Position numbers and translations under genes: made by a program. Below are positions 1 to 7,620 of a stretch of 13,955 nucleotides of DNA, one piece after another. The stretch is from Bacteroidetes bacterium SW_11_45_7 (GTDB lineage Bacteria > Bacteroidota > Bacteroidia > Chitinophagales > SW-11-45-7), in assembly GCA_003022985.1 (NCBI GenBank), contig PXTV01000058.1, positions 1,362 to 15,316 of the forward strand. The letters run 5' to 3'. The notes below the pieces were generated by a model. That model saw nothing but the letters and a program-made list of their open reading frames with translations, was not told the DNA's origin and did no database searches. The stretch's first letter is position 1. Each line of letters opens with the position of its first letter.

Positions 1-429
1 ACTCGTCCCCTCATCCCGGGTGGCTTCTGTAATGAGGGCAAACCGTTTACTCTCATCAGGCGGATGAAGGATGCCGGCTGACGTAACACTGATCAAAAAG
101 CTACAGCCGGAAACGAACAACTGCTCAGCCACTAAAACGGCATAGGAAGCACCAACAATACATGGAATAATGCCAACTTCCCGGCCATGAAGTGCAAAAC
201 TGTAAAGCGTAGAGTGATAGCATGCCCAGCACTCATTCTTCTTGGCTAGGTTTTGTTGCAGAAGATAGTTGGCCAGATCGCCATCCGGGTCGAGCACACA
301 TACGTCAGGAACAGGGCACTCTTGAATGTTTAGCTGCCTCCTGGCTTCGCGTAATAGATTTTCTGGCTTAAATACAGAAGCAGCACTGTAGTATTTATTT
401 TGAAGAATGGGATAGGTGTATGTGGGCAT
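1..429 (-). CDS. Nucleoside phosphorylase (PNP/uridine phosphorylase superfamily), 3' end off the window
   Basis: The frame is open from the ATG at 429 to the left edge and gives 143 residues. Proteins of this superfamily split nucleosides with phosphate into a base and ribose-1-phosphate, in cytosolic salvage. The call rests on the family-like run GASYAVLVAEQL (residues 93-104), SVTSAG (114-119), and the stretch ending RDEGTS at the edge, which resembles PNP_UDP_1 proteins. Residues 42-51 (DVCVLDPDGD) and the WACYHSTLYSF region (68-78) fit the same group. The ATG is fixed by an in-frame TGA five codons upstream. At least about 100 C-terminal residues, including the expected catalytic Asp region, lie outside the window, so substrate (purine or uridine) cannot be assigned. 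A promoter-like sequence lies at 565-594, so it is probably transcribed apart from the PorP-like gene upstream, which ends at a terminator. Confidence 0.8.
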   Translation of the reverse strand, partial: MPTYTYPILQNKYYSAASVFKPENLLREARRQLNIQECPVPDVCVLDPDGDLANYLLQQNLAKKNECWACYHSTLYSFALHGREVGIIPCIVGASYAVLVAEQLFVSGCSFLISVTSAGILHPPDESKRFALITEATRDEGTS

Positions 430-564
430 TCGTTCACTTCTTCATCGCTTGTCCAATACCAAAACGTTCCTCTTCTCACCTTTTTATGAGTACTTTGATT
501 TCTTTCACCAATCTGAGCCAAAGGAAGTTAATAAGAGGCAAATTCATTGATGATCCATTGCATT

Positions 565-594
565 CAAAGGTATGTTTAAGCTCACTAAAGCAAA
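565..594 (-). promoter_or_regulatory. Bacteroidota-type promoter for the nucleoside phosphorylase
   Basis: On the minus strand the -7 element TACCTTTG (565-572) matches TAnnTTTG exactly, and a TTTG (591-594) lies 18 nt upstream, close to the usual 19-20 nt spacing of the primary sigma factor promoter of this phylum. It sits between the terminator at 625-664 and the ATG at 429, implying a leader of roughly 130 nt. No obvious riboswitch fold was seen in that leader. Motif match only. Confidence 0.45.
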
Positions 595-624
595 TAAAGC
601 AATTATGAAGCTTGCTAAGATGCA

Positions 625-664
625 TAAAAAAAGCGCTTGCCAATTGAGTTAAATGGCTAGCGCT
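625..664 (-). terminator. Intrinsic terminator after the adhesin/PorP-like gene pair
   Basis: Read on the minus strand, AGCGCTAGCCA and TGGCAAGCGCT form a stem (one internal mismatch, 11-nt loop) followed directly by a run of seven T. It begins about 30 bp after the stop of the PorP-like gene at 696. Confidence 0.85.
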
Positions 665-695
665 CTCAACTTAAGAAACAAATTGACTCTATTTT

Positions 696-2165
696 CTACT
701 GGATAATGTGAATCCAGGCATCGTCATAGTCGGTTTCTTCTCTTGTATTGTACATTTTCTCAAGACTAGTTTCAAGATCATCATGAATCTCAATGTACAC
801 ATAATGCCACTTCCTTTTGGAATTATAAACGATACCGGCATTATCGTACCCATCTTTTTTCAGTTGCTTATAGAAATACTCAGCATTTTTCTCACCGCGG
901 AATGACGCAACAACTTCAAAAAAGCCGGTTCTTTCAGGACCTTCTTTATATTCAATATCCTCCTTCATTGTCATCTGCGTAGCACCACTCACATCCTTAT
1001 CCATTGACTCAGAAAGGTCCTTGATCTCTTGTTTAATGCTGTCAATTTCCTTACGTCTTTCTTCTTCAAGTTTTTTCTGCCGTTCTTCTAAATCGATCTG
1101 ATCTCTTCTGAGTGTATCCTGATTTTTGCGTATTTCATCTTGCTCTTCAGCTAAACTATCCTGTTGTTCTCTTATTTGTTCATCGCTTTCCTTCAATGAA
1201 TCGATGACTTCCTGAGTAGCTTGTTGTTCTTTCTCCAACTCTTCCAATTTTTTCTCGATTTCCTCCTGTTTATCACTTTGGCCAAATGTAATGCCAACCA
1301 TAACCTCATGTGATCCCTTTGAATAATCTCCCAGATCATTTGTGGCAATGTCTGCAGTATAGCCTACTTTTACACGGTCCATGATTTGAAAGCCGGCATG
1401 GATCATAATGCCGAAATCATAACGATAGCCAACACCCAGCCAAACGATGTCTTTGTAGTCTGCTACCAGGTTACCATCTACAGAAATATCGCCTTGATTA
1501 GCGCGCATCATAGCGCTGGGGCGCAATCCCCACTTGTTTTCACCAAACTGTAAATCATAAGATGCTGTAGCGTAATAATGTCGTGATAGTTGATAATTAA
1601 ACTTCTCGCTGGATGTGATATTGGTTTGTTGTAATTCAACGATTTGTGGCACACTCACACCTACCTGTAGGCCTTTAAATGTATAGTTCAGCCCTGCAGC
1701 AGCATTGACCGTGGTGCCATTTTCTACATAACCATCCTGCAAAATAGGTTCTTCTGGGTTATCAAAATCCAAGTCATCGCGATTGAGACTGTTCCGGATA
1801 ACACCGGCTGCTAACCCGAGCGACAAGGTTTGCTCCTTTCCAAGCGGCAGATGATAGGCGGCAGAAAGATCACCTTCCATGCGACTATGCATATCAGTCT
1901 GATCAGTATAAAGGTAACCGCCTAACCCGAATCGTTCGGAGACAGGTGCATCAACTGCAGCGGCACCTGTTTGAGGGGCACCCGGGAAAGTAACCCATTG
2001 CTTGCGGTAGATGAGATAAGCATTCACATTTTCCGACATGCCCGTTTGTGCCGGGTTATGCAAAAAGGGTGTAAAATTATACTGCGAATAAAGCGGCAAC
2101 TGTTGCGCTTGTAACGTGCCGGCTAACCCTACAAAGAGGAAGAGGATAAAGAATAGCTTTTTCAT
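696..2165 (-). CDS. PorP/SprF-family T9SS membrane protein with coiled coil and SPOR-like domain
   Basis: A signal peptide (residues 1-20, cleavage near LQA|QQ) is followed by a PorP/SprF-type outer-membrane barrel of about 275 residues (21-296). Family marks are QLPLYSQYNFTPFLHNPAQTG at the N-terminus and the YRKQW segment (53-57). PorP/SprF proteins assist secretion or surface attachment of particular T9SS cargo. Unlike the usual form of about 300-350 residues, this one continues with a strongly charged coiled coil (about 299-388, rich in E, K, Q and R) and a C-terminal region (about 412-489) that looks SPOR-like: FFEVVASFRGEKNAEYFYKQL, then WHYVYIEI and a final DDAWIHII. SPOR domains bind denuded peptidoglycan, so the tail probably reaches through the periplasm to the wall; that role is inferred. 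The gene lies 58 bp downstream of the giant PKD protein, its likely client, and ends before a strong terminator. Confidence 0.88.
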   Translation of the reverse strand: MKKLFFILFLFVGLAGTLQAQQLPLYSQYNFTPFLHNPAQTGMSENVNAYLIYRKQWVTFPGAPQTGAAAVDAPVSERFGLGGYLYTDQTDMHSRMEGDLSAAYHLPLGKEQTLSLGLAAGVIRNSLNRDDLDFDNPEEPILQDGYVENGTTVNAAAGLNYTFKGLQVGVSVPQIVELQQTNITSSEKFNYQLSRHYYATASYDLQFGENKWGLRPSAMMRANQGDISVDGNLVADYKDIVWLGVGYRYDFGIMIHAGFQIMDRVKVGYTADIATNDLGDYSKGSHEVMVGITFGQSDKQEEIEKKLEELEKEQQATQEVIDSLKESDEQIREQQDSLAEEQDEIRKNQDTLRRDQIDLEERQKKLEEERRKEIDSIKQEIKDLSESMDKDVSGATQMTMKEDIEYKEGPERTGFFEVVASFRGEKNAEYFYKQLKKDGYDNAGIVYNSKRKWHYVYIEIHDDLETSLEKMYNTREETDYDDAWIHIIQ

Positions 2166-2223
2166 CGTTTATTGATATTTTGTTTTGATTGAATTTATCT
2201 ATTGATTCCAATTACCCATTATC

Positions 2224-5200
2224 TTATCGAAGAATTGAGACAGACCCCTTAAAGAGTTTATCCGACCCATCAAAACGAATTACATAATAGTAGGTGCCAT
2301 CAGGTAATTCCTCACCATTGGAAGAAGTACCGTCCCAATCGTTCTGATAATTGTCGGATTGATAGACCAGGTTGCCCCATCTGTTGTAAATGCGGATCTC
2401 AAAGTCATCATAATTCCGGGCATTGCCAACTACAAATTCATCATTCACTCCGTCACCATTCGGTGAAAAGGCATTATTGACATCGAATACATAATCTTTT
2501 ACAACTTTAACGAAGACCTCATCTTTGCTAACGCAACCATTGCTATCCGTAACCGTAATTTGATACTCCGTATCCTCAAACGGTTGCGCTGTTGGTTGGA
2601 GAACCATAGGGCTACTCAGGCTCTCGTTAGGCTCCCAGAAGAAGTCAGCGTTATTATCATTGCGGTTCGATTCAGCTTCTAAAACGGTTGAGTAGCCATA
2701 GCTGATGGTTGTATCCTTTCCTGCATCAATCTCAGGGAGCGCATGAACATAGAGGTTATTACGCGCTGTATCGACACAACCCTTATCGGATGTTACGTTC
2801 TGATAAACGCGATAGAAACCCGGTTCATCATAGACCCATGTTGGATTGGCCTCCGTACTTGTATTGATTGTATCAGGTGCTAAACTGGGCTGATAATCAA
2901 AATCCCAGTGGTAAGAAAGAGAACCCGAAAGGATGGAAGAAGTATCATTAAAGACAACAGTATCTCCATCACAAACATTGTCTACCTCAAATCCGGCTTC
3001 GGGAACAGGGTAAACCCGAACAGAGGATGTAACGCTATCGGTACAGCCATTGTCTGATGTAGCAACTAAGGTGACATTATAAGTGCCTGGCGCATCGTAA
3101 AGATGATCAGGCTCATTAGCCACAGAACCATCACCATCATCAAAATCCCAATTATAGTTATTGACACCAACGGGTATAGATGAGTTGTTGTTGAATTCAA
3201 CCGGTTTTCCATCACAAACATTGTCAGCCTGGAAGGCTGCTTTTGGTTCGGGATAAACCTCAACTTCATCTGTGAATTTACCGACACAACCACTATCGGA
3301 TATGGCAGTAAGAGTAACGGTATAAGTACCAAATGTGTCGTACTCATAAGTTGGGTTTTCCATCATCGATGAGTCACCATCGCCAAAATCCCATATATAG
3401 CTCATATTACCACCTTTTATGGTTGACGTGTTGGTAAAGTTAACAGGCGTACCATCACATACATTCTCAGCTGTAAATCCAGCGTCAGGTTTCGGGAAGA
3501 CAGTAACATCCTGCCTGAATGTATCTGTACAACCATCGTTGGAAAACGCTACAAGCGTTACCGTATAAGTGCCTGTGTCGGCATAGGTGTGTGTTGGGTT
3601 GGGATTAAAGCTCTTGGTAGAATCACCGAAAAACCACTCGTAATTCAAGACACCAACGGGCACTGTAGAATTGTTCTGGAATATGACAGAGTCACCCTCA
3701 CAAACATCGAGTGCAGTAAAATCAGCCGTGGGTTCCGGATCAACCTGAACAGTTTCCGTATGCTGATCAATACACCCGCTATCAGAAATCACGGTTAATG
3801 TCACATTGTAATCACCTATGGTATCGTAAAGATGAGCCGGATTTTGCATCATGGATGAGTCTCCGTCATCAAAATCCCATACATAAGTCAGGGAATCTTT
3901 ATCTCCCTTGAAACTTGTACTATCCATGAAAAAGGTGGTATCGCCCTGGCAGACATCCATGGTTGTAAAGTCAGCATCAGGCTCAGGATTGACAACAACA
4001 TCCTGAATGGATGTATCGGTACAGCCGTTATTTGTAGATACAACCAATGTAACAGTGTAAGTGCCGGTATCACCATAAAGATGTGTTGGATTGGGATTAA
4101 AGCTCGATGTGGTGTCACCGAAATACCACTCATAGCTAATATTGCCCTGAGGTACAGTGGATTGGTTATTAAAGACAACTGCAGTGCCTTCGCAAACATT
4201 ATCGGCTGAGAAATCAGCCATTGGTTCAGGATACACGTCAACACTAATGCTATCTTGATCAATACAACCACTGTCGGAAATGGCAGTGAGTATCACAGTA
4301 TATGTGCCAAGTGTATCGTAGAGATGCATGGGACTTTCCGCAGTGGAGGAGTCGCCATCGCCAAAGTCCCATATATAATCCAGGGTGTCACCCTTAAATG
4401 TTGTTTTATTGGTGAACATCATGGTATCACCATCACAAACATTGTTGGCTGAGAGACTTACTTGTGGCTCAGGATTAACCGTAACAGTATTGATAGCCGT
4501 ATCAGTGCATCCTGCATTTGTTTCAGCAACCAGTGTTACTGTATATGTGCCGGTATCTGAATAGGCATGAGTAGGCGATGATGTTGTTGTTGACGTGCCA
4601 TCGCCAAAATCCCATTCAAAATTCATAACTCCCACTCCCAAAGTGGATTGGTTTGTAAATGAGACGGATGTGCCATCACAAACATTAGGGGCACTAAATG
4701 CGGCTACCGGTTCGGATTCAACAGTGACTTGATTCGTTACTTGATCAACACATCCGCTATCGGATACTACAGTAAGCGTCACATTGTAGTTACCTGATGT
4801 ATCGTACAAGTGTTTAGGATTCTTAGCTGTTACAGAGTCGCCATCATCGAAGTCCCAAATGTAGCTGAGTGTATCGCCTTTGAAAGTGGTGTTGTTCGTA
4901 AAGACCGTACTGTCACCTTTGCACTCAGTTGTGGCCGTAAAGGCAGCTTCAGGCTGCGGATTTACAGTGATCTGATTCACTGCGGTATCGCTGCATCCCG
5001 CATTTGTCTCAGCCACGAGGGTCACTGTATAAGTACCTGTATCCCCATATGTATAAGAGGGATTGGTTGAAGTTGATGTCGATCCATCACCAAAATCCCA
5101 ATCAAAACTCATGACGCCCACCTTTACTGTCGACTGGTTGGTGAATGGGACGGGAGAGCCTTCACATACATTGGGGGCAGTAAATGCTGCCTCCGGTTCA

Positions 5201-7257
5201 GCTTCAACTGTTACTTGCTTCGTTTGCTGGTCAACACAGCCACTATCCGAAACAGCAACAAGTGTTACATCGAAAACACCTGATGTATCATACAGATGTT
5301 TCGGGTTTTTCATCATGGAAGAATCGCCATCACCAAAGGTCCATAGATAAGAGAGTGTGTCACCCTTAAAGGACGTGTTATTAGTAAAGATGGTGCTGTC
5401 CCCTTTGCAGACTGTTGTTGCTGTGAACGAAACATCTGGTTCCGGGTTCACAATAACAGTTTCCCTGGCGGTATCTTTGCAATTCGAGTTCGTTGAAACA
5501 ATCAACACCACTTCGTAAGTGCCCGTATCGCCATAAACATGGGAAGGATCGGGATTCGAACTCGTTTCCCCATCGCCAAATTGCCAGTCGTAACTCATAT
5601 TCACCGTAGCCGTGGACTGATTCGTAAAGCTAACGGAGGTGCTATCGCCACAGACATCACTGGTAGTAAAAGCAGCATCTGGCTCTGGTGAAACTGTCAC
5701 TTGCTTCGTTTGCTGGTCTACGCAACCGCTATCCGATACAGCAGTAAGAGTAACATCAAAAGTGCCCGAGGTGTCATAAAGGTATTCAGGGCTTTCCATT
5801 GTAGAGGAATCACCATTGCCAAAGGCCCACACGTAATTGAGCGTATCACCCTTGAAACTCGTATTGTTCGTGAACATTGTCGTATCGCCAAGGCACTCGG
5901 ATGTGGCCGTGAAATCGGCTTGTGGTTCAGGATTCACGACAACCTGTCCTGTGGCAGTATCTTTACAACCATTATTCGTCTCGGCTATCAGCGTGACAGT
6001 GTATGTACCCGTATCCTGATAAAGATGCGTAGGATCTGGATTTGAGCTTGTACTGCCATCGCCAAAGTCCCAGACGTAACTCAATACACCTGTTGTTACA
6101 GTGGTATTGTTTTGAAAATCAGCCGGTGTACCATCACATACATTATCTACACTGAAGGCGGCATCGGGCTTCGTATCTACAGTTACCGACTTGGTGACCT
6201 CATCGACACAGCCGCTGTCCGAAACTGCTCTGAGTGTCACAGAGAAAGTACCGGAAGTGTCGTACAAATGATCAGGATTTTCCATCGTGGAGGAATCGCC
6301 ATCGCCAAAGGCCCAGATGTAGCTGAGTGTGTCACCTTTAAAGGTGGTATTATTCGTGAATTTTGTCGTATCGCCTAAACATTCACCGGTAGCTGTAAAA
6401 CCAGCTTGTGGTTCAGGGTTGACGGTTACAGTACCTGTAGCAGTATCTGAACAACTGGTACCGGCTGTAACAATAAGTGTTACGTCATAAGTGCCCGTAT
6501 CAGGATAGGTATGAGATGGAGCCGGGTTTGAACTCGTGGTGCCATCGCCAAAACGCCACTCGTAATTGAGGCCGCCAGATGGTGATGAATTATTTTGAAA
6601 GTCAGCTGCAGTCCCATCACAGACATTATCAACAGTAAAAGCAGCATCGGGATCATCAATAACTTCTACTGGTTTTGTGATCTGATCATTGCAGCCACTG
6701 TCCGAAGTAGCAGTTAATGTGACGCTGTAAGTGTCTGCTGAATCATATAAATGGGTAGGATTTTCTTTTCGTGAGGAATCGCCATCGCCAAAGGCCCAGA
6801 TGTAGCTGAGCGTATCGCCCTTAAAACTCGTGTTGTTCGTGAATTCAGTACTATCACCCACGCATTCTGTGCTTGCGGTAAAATCTGCCTCTGGTGTGGG
6901 GTTAATGGTTATCGTCTTGTATACTGTATCCTCAGTGCAGGAGCCCGGGATGCAATTTTCAACATAGTGCTCAACCACAACAGTACCTGTGTCGGGGTAG
7001 GAAAATTGTGGATTCGGAGAATTCGATGTTGCTGAGGTTACCGTGCCAGAAGTATCAAACTCCCAGGCGTGTAGATCATACACGTTACAGGCAGGGCCGG
7101 TACCGGTACAATTGAACTGTACCGGCTGTTGTTCACAAACCGTGTCGGGTGAAAAAGTAAAGGATGCATCAGCAGGCTGAGCCTTTGCTTTTGAAATCCC
7201 AAACAACAAGAATAGTAATATAAAACCCCTACAGACTAGTAATAATTGCTTTTTCAT
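2224..7257 (-). CDS. Giant PKD-repeat surface protein with T9SS type B (gliding-motility-type) C-terminal domain
   Basis: This 1677-residue protein has a signal peptide (1-26, ending SKAKA|Q), 18 PKD-like repeats (about 28-1507), a further Ig-like segment (about 1508-1585) and a C-terminal sorting domain (about 1591-1677). The last matches the CHU_C/type B tail: NAFSPNGDGVNDEF, then IRIYNRWGNLVYQS, then LPDGTYYYVI and FKGSVSILR. Type B cargo is exported by T9SS and held at the cell surface, commonly as an adhesin. PKD marks recur in each repeat: W-x-FGDG or WDFDDG, a Y-x-DTGTY turn, VTL, and a Cys pair (near C-x-G and in GC-x-D) that could form a disulfide. Repeats 2-17 alternate strictly between two types. 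The ATG at 7257 is preferred to a TTG nine codons upstream because it starts a clean signal peptide (MKKQLLLV). The PorP-like gene follows in the same direction. Ligand unknown. Confidence 0.93.
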   Translation of the reverse strand: MKKQLLLVCRGFILLFLLFGISKAKAQPADASFTFSPDTVCEQQPVQFNCTGTGPACNVYDLHAWEFDTSGTVTSATSNSPNPQFSYPDTGTVVVEHYVENCIPGSCTEDTVYKTITINPTPEADFTASTECVGDSTEFTNNTSFKGDTLSYIWAFGDGDSSRKENPTHLYDSADTYSVTLTATSDSGCNDQITKPVEVIDDPDAAFTVDNVCDGTAADFQNNSSPSGGLNYEWRFGDGTTSSNPAPSHTYPDTGTYDVTLIVTAGTSCSDTATGTVTVNPEPQAGFTATGECLGDTTKFTNNTTFKGDTLSYIWAFGDGDSSTMENPDHLYDTSGTFSVTLRAVSDSGCVDEVTKSVTVDTKPDAAFSVDNVCDGTPADFQNNTTVTTGVLSYVWDFGDGSTSSNPDPTHLYQDTGTYTVTLIAETNNGCKDTATGQVVVNPEPQADFTATSECLGDTTMFTNNTSFKGDTLNYVWAFGNGDSSTMESPEYLYDTSGTFDVTLTAVSDSGCVDQQTKQVTVSPEPDAAFTTSDVCGDSTSVSFTNQSTATVNMSYDWQFGDGETSSNPDPSHVYGDTGTYEVVLIVSTNSNCKDTARETVIVNPEPDVSFTATTVCKGDSTIFTNNTSFKGDTLSYLWTFGDGDSSMMKNPKHLYDTSGVFDVTLVAVSDSGCVDQQTKQVTVEAEPEAAFTAPNVCEGSPVPFTNQSTVKVGVMSFDWDFGDGSTSTSTNPSYTYGDTGTYTVTLVAETNAGCSDTAVNQITVNPQPEAAFTATTECKGDSTVFTNNTTFKGDTLSYIWDFDDGDSVTAKNPKHLYDTSGNYNVTLTVVSDSGCVDQVTNQVTVESEPVAAFSAPNVCDGTSVSFTNQSTLGVGVMNFEWDFGDGTSTTTSSPTHAYSDTGTYTVTLVAETNAGCTDTAINTVTVNPEPQVSLSANNVCDGDTMMFTNKTTFKGDTLDYIWDFGDGDSSTAESPMHLYDTLGTYTVILTAISDSGCIDQDSISVDVYPEPMADFSADNVCEGTAVVFNNQSTVPQGNISYEWYFGDTTSSFNPNPTHLYGDTGTYTVTLVVSTNNGCTDTSIQDVVVNPEPDADFTTMDVCQGDTTFFMDSTSFKGDKDSLTYVWDFDDGDSSMMQNPAHLYDTIGDYNVTLTVISDSGCIDQHTETVQVDPEPTADFTALDVCEGDSVIFQNNSTVPVGVLNYEWFFGDSTKSFNPNPTHTYADTGTYTVTLVAFSNDGCTDTFRQDVTVFPKPDAGFTAENVCDGTPVNFTNTSTIKGGNMSYIWDFGDGDSSMMENPTYEYDTFGTYTVTLTAISDSGCVGKFTDEVEVYPEPKAAFQADNVCDGKPVEFNNNSSIPVGVNNYNWDFDDGDGSVANEPDHLYDAPGTYNVTLVATSDNGCTDSVTSSVRVYPVPEAGFEVDNVCDGDTVVFNDTSSILSGSLSYHWDFDYQPSLAPDTINTSTEANPTWVYDEPGFYRVYQNVTSDKGCVDTARNNLYVHALPEIDAGKDTTISYGYSTVLEAESNRNDNNADFFWEPNESLSSPMVLQPTAQPFEDTEYQITVTDSNGCVSKDEVFVKVVKDYVFDVNNAFSPNGDGVNDEFVVGNARNYDDFEIRIYNRWGNLVYQSDNYQNDWDGTSSNGEELPDGTYYYVIRFDGSDKLFKGSVSILR
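3004..6894 (-). repeat. Eight tandem A-B pairs of PKD repeats (about 486 bp per pair)
   Basis: Inside the giant protein, repeats 2-17 cover about 1297 residues, or 81 per repeat. Even-numbered repeats (type A) carry FKGDTLSYIW, HLYDTSG and SDSGCVDQ. Odd-numbered repeats (type B) carry a V-x-VG-x-(L/M)-x-(Y/F)-x-W core, YGDTGTYTVTL and T-N-x-GC-x-DTA. The A-type FKGD codons recur every 484-489 bp. Repeat 1 (four or more Cys, 94 residues) and repeat 18 (an insertion after WDF) are divergent caps. Nearby pairs are more alike than distant ones in places, which suggests amplification of a two-domain unit. Confidence 0.9.
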
Positions 7258-7620
7258 AACAAATAGTTTTACAGTGATCAGCAAAATTTTATCAGTTGAA
7301 CGCGAACAGGTTCACAATAATGCTTCATTGTGAGCAAAAGAAACAAAATATATATATAATCCCAAACCATTTCTCCACAAATTCATGTTGAAAACTTCCA
7401 AATGTCTTTTCAGCCAAGTACTGTGGCCATTATTTAGAATAATTATAAATTATCTCTAAACAAGATAAATGAACAAATTCTTTCAAAATTTAGGAGCAAA
7501 TATAAGGGATCAAAAGTCAAAAGTATCCCATCAATGCTTCCAAACAAGCGGGTGGAGGGGTTTAAAGTCTTTTTAAACGTTTGAACAAAAGGGAGACCAT
7601 TTTAGCTGAAAAGCATCATA
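7258..7620. other. 363-bp AT-rich intergenic region between serpin and giant surface protein
   Basis: No coding frame is supported here. It holds a weak AT-rich inverted repeat just after the serpin (GTTTAAA/TTTAAAC, 7560-7578, 5-nt loop, no clear T-run on the serpin side, so a doubtful terminator), a palindrome with tandem CAAAAGT (7506-7529), a promoter -7 match (7497-7504), and a run of alternating A/T (about 7349-7358). The long leader of the surface protein (about 240 nt if the promoter is right) contains no fold I can name. Confidence 0.5.
7497..7529 (-). promoter_or_regulatory. Candidate promoter with adjacent palindrome for the giant surface protein operon
   Basis: On the minus strand TATATTTG (7497-7504) is an exact TAnnTTTG -7 element. 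One base upstream lies GGGAT...ATCCC (7506-7510 and 7525-7529) with two copies of CAAAAGT (forward strand) between the arms, placed where a regulator would overlap the spacer. No good TTTG element lies 19-20 nt upstream, which could mean an activated or weak promoter. Confidence 0.35.

Noticed and set aside
420..608. 62-codon plus-strand ORF before the phosphorylase
   Set aside because: It overlaps the phosphorylase start and its leader and promoter on the other strand, and the peptide shows no features.
3066..3347. Minus-strand ORF overlapping the PKD gene (also 3888-4271 and several plus-strand ORFs up to 7000)
   Set aside because: These are alternative-frame shadows of the repetitive PKD coding sequence.
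7258..7284. TTG start nine codons upstream for the giant surface protein
   Set aside because: The downstream ATG gives a normal signal peptide (MKKQLLLV); the extension adds LITVKLFV before it and has no ribosome binding site.
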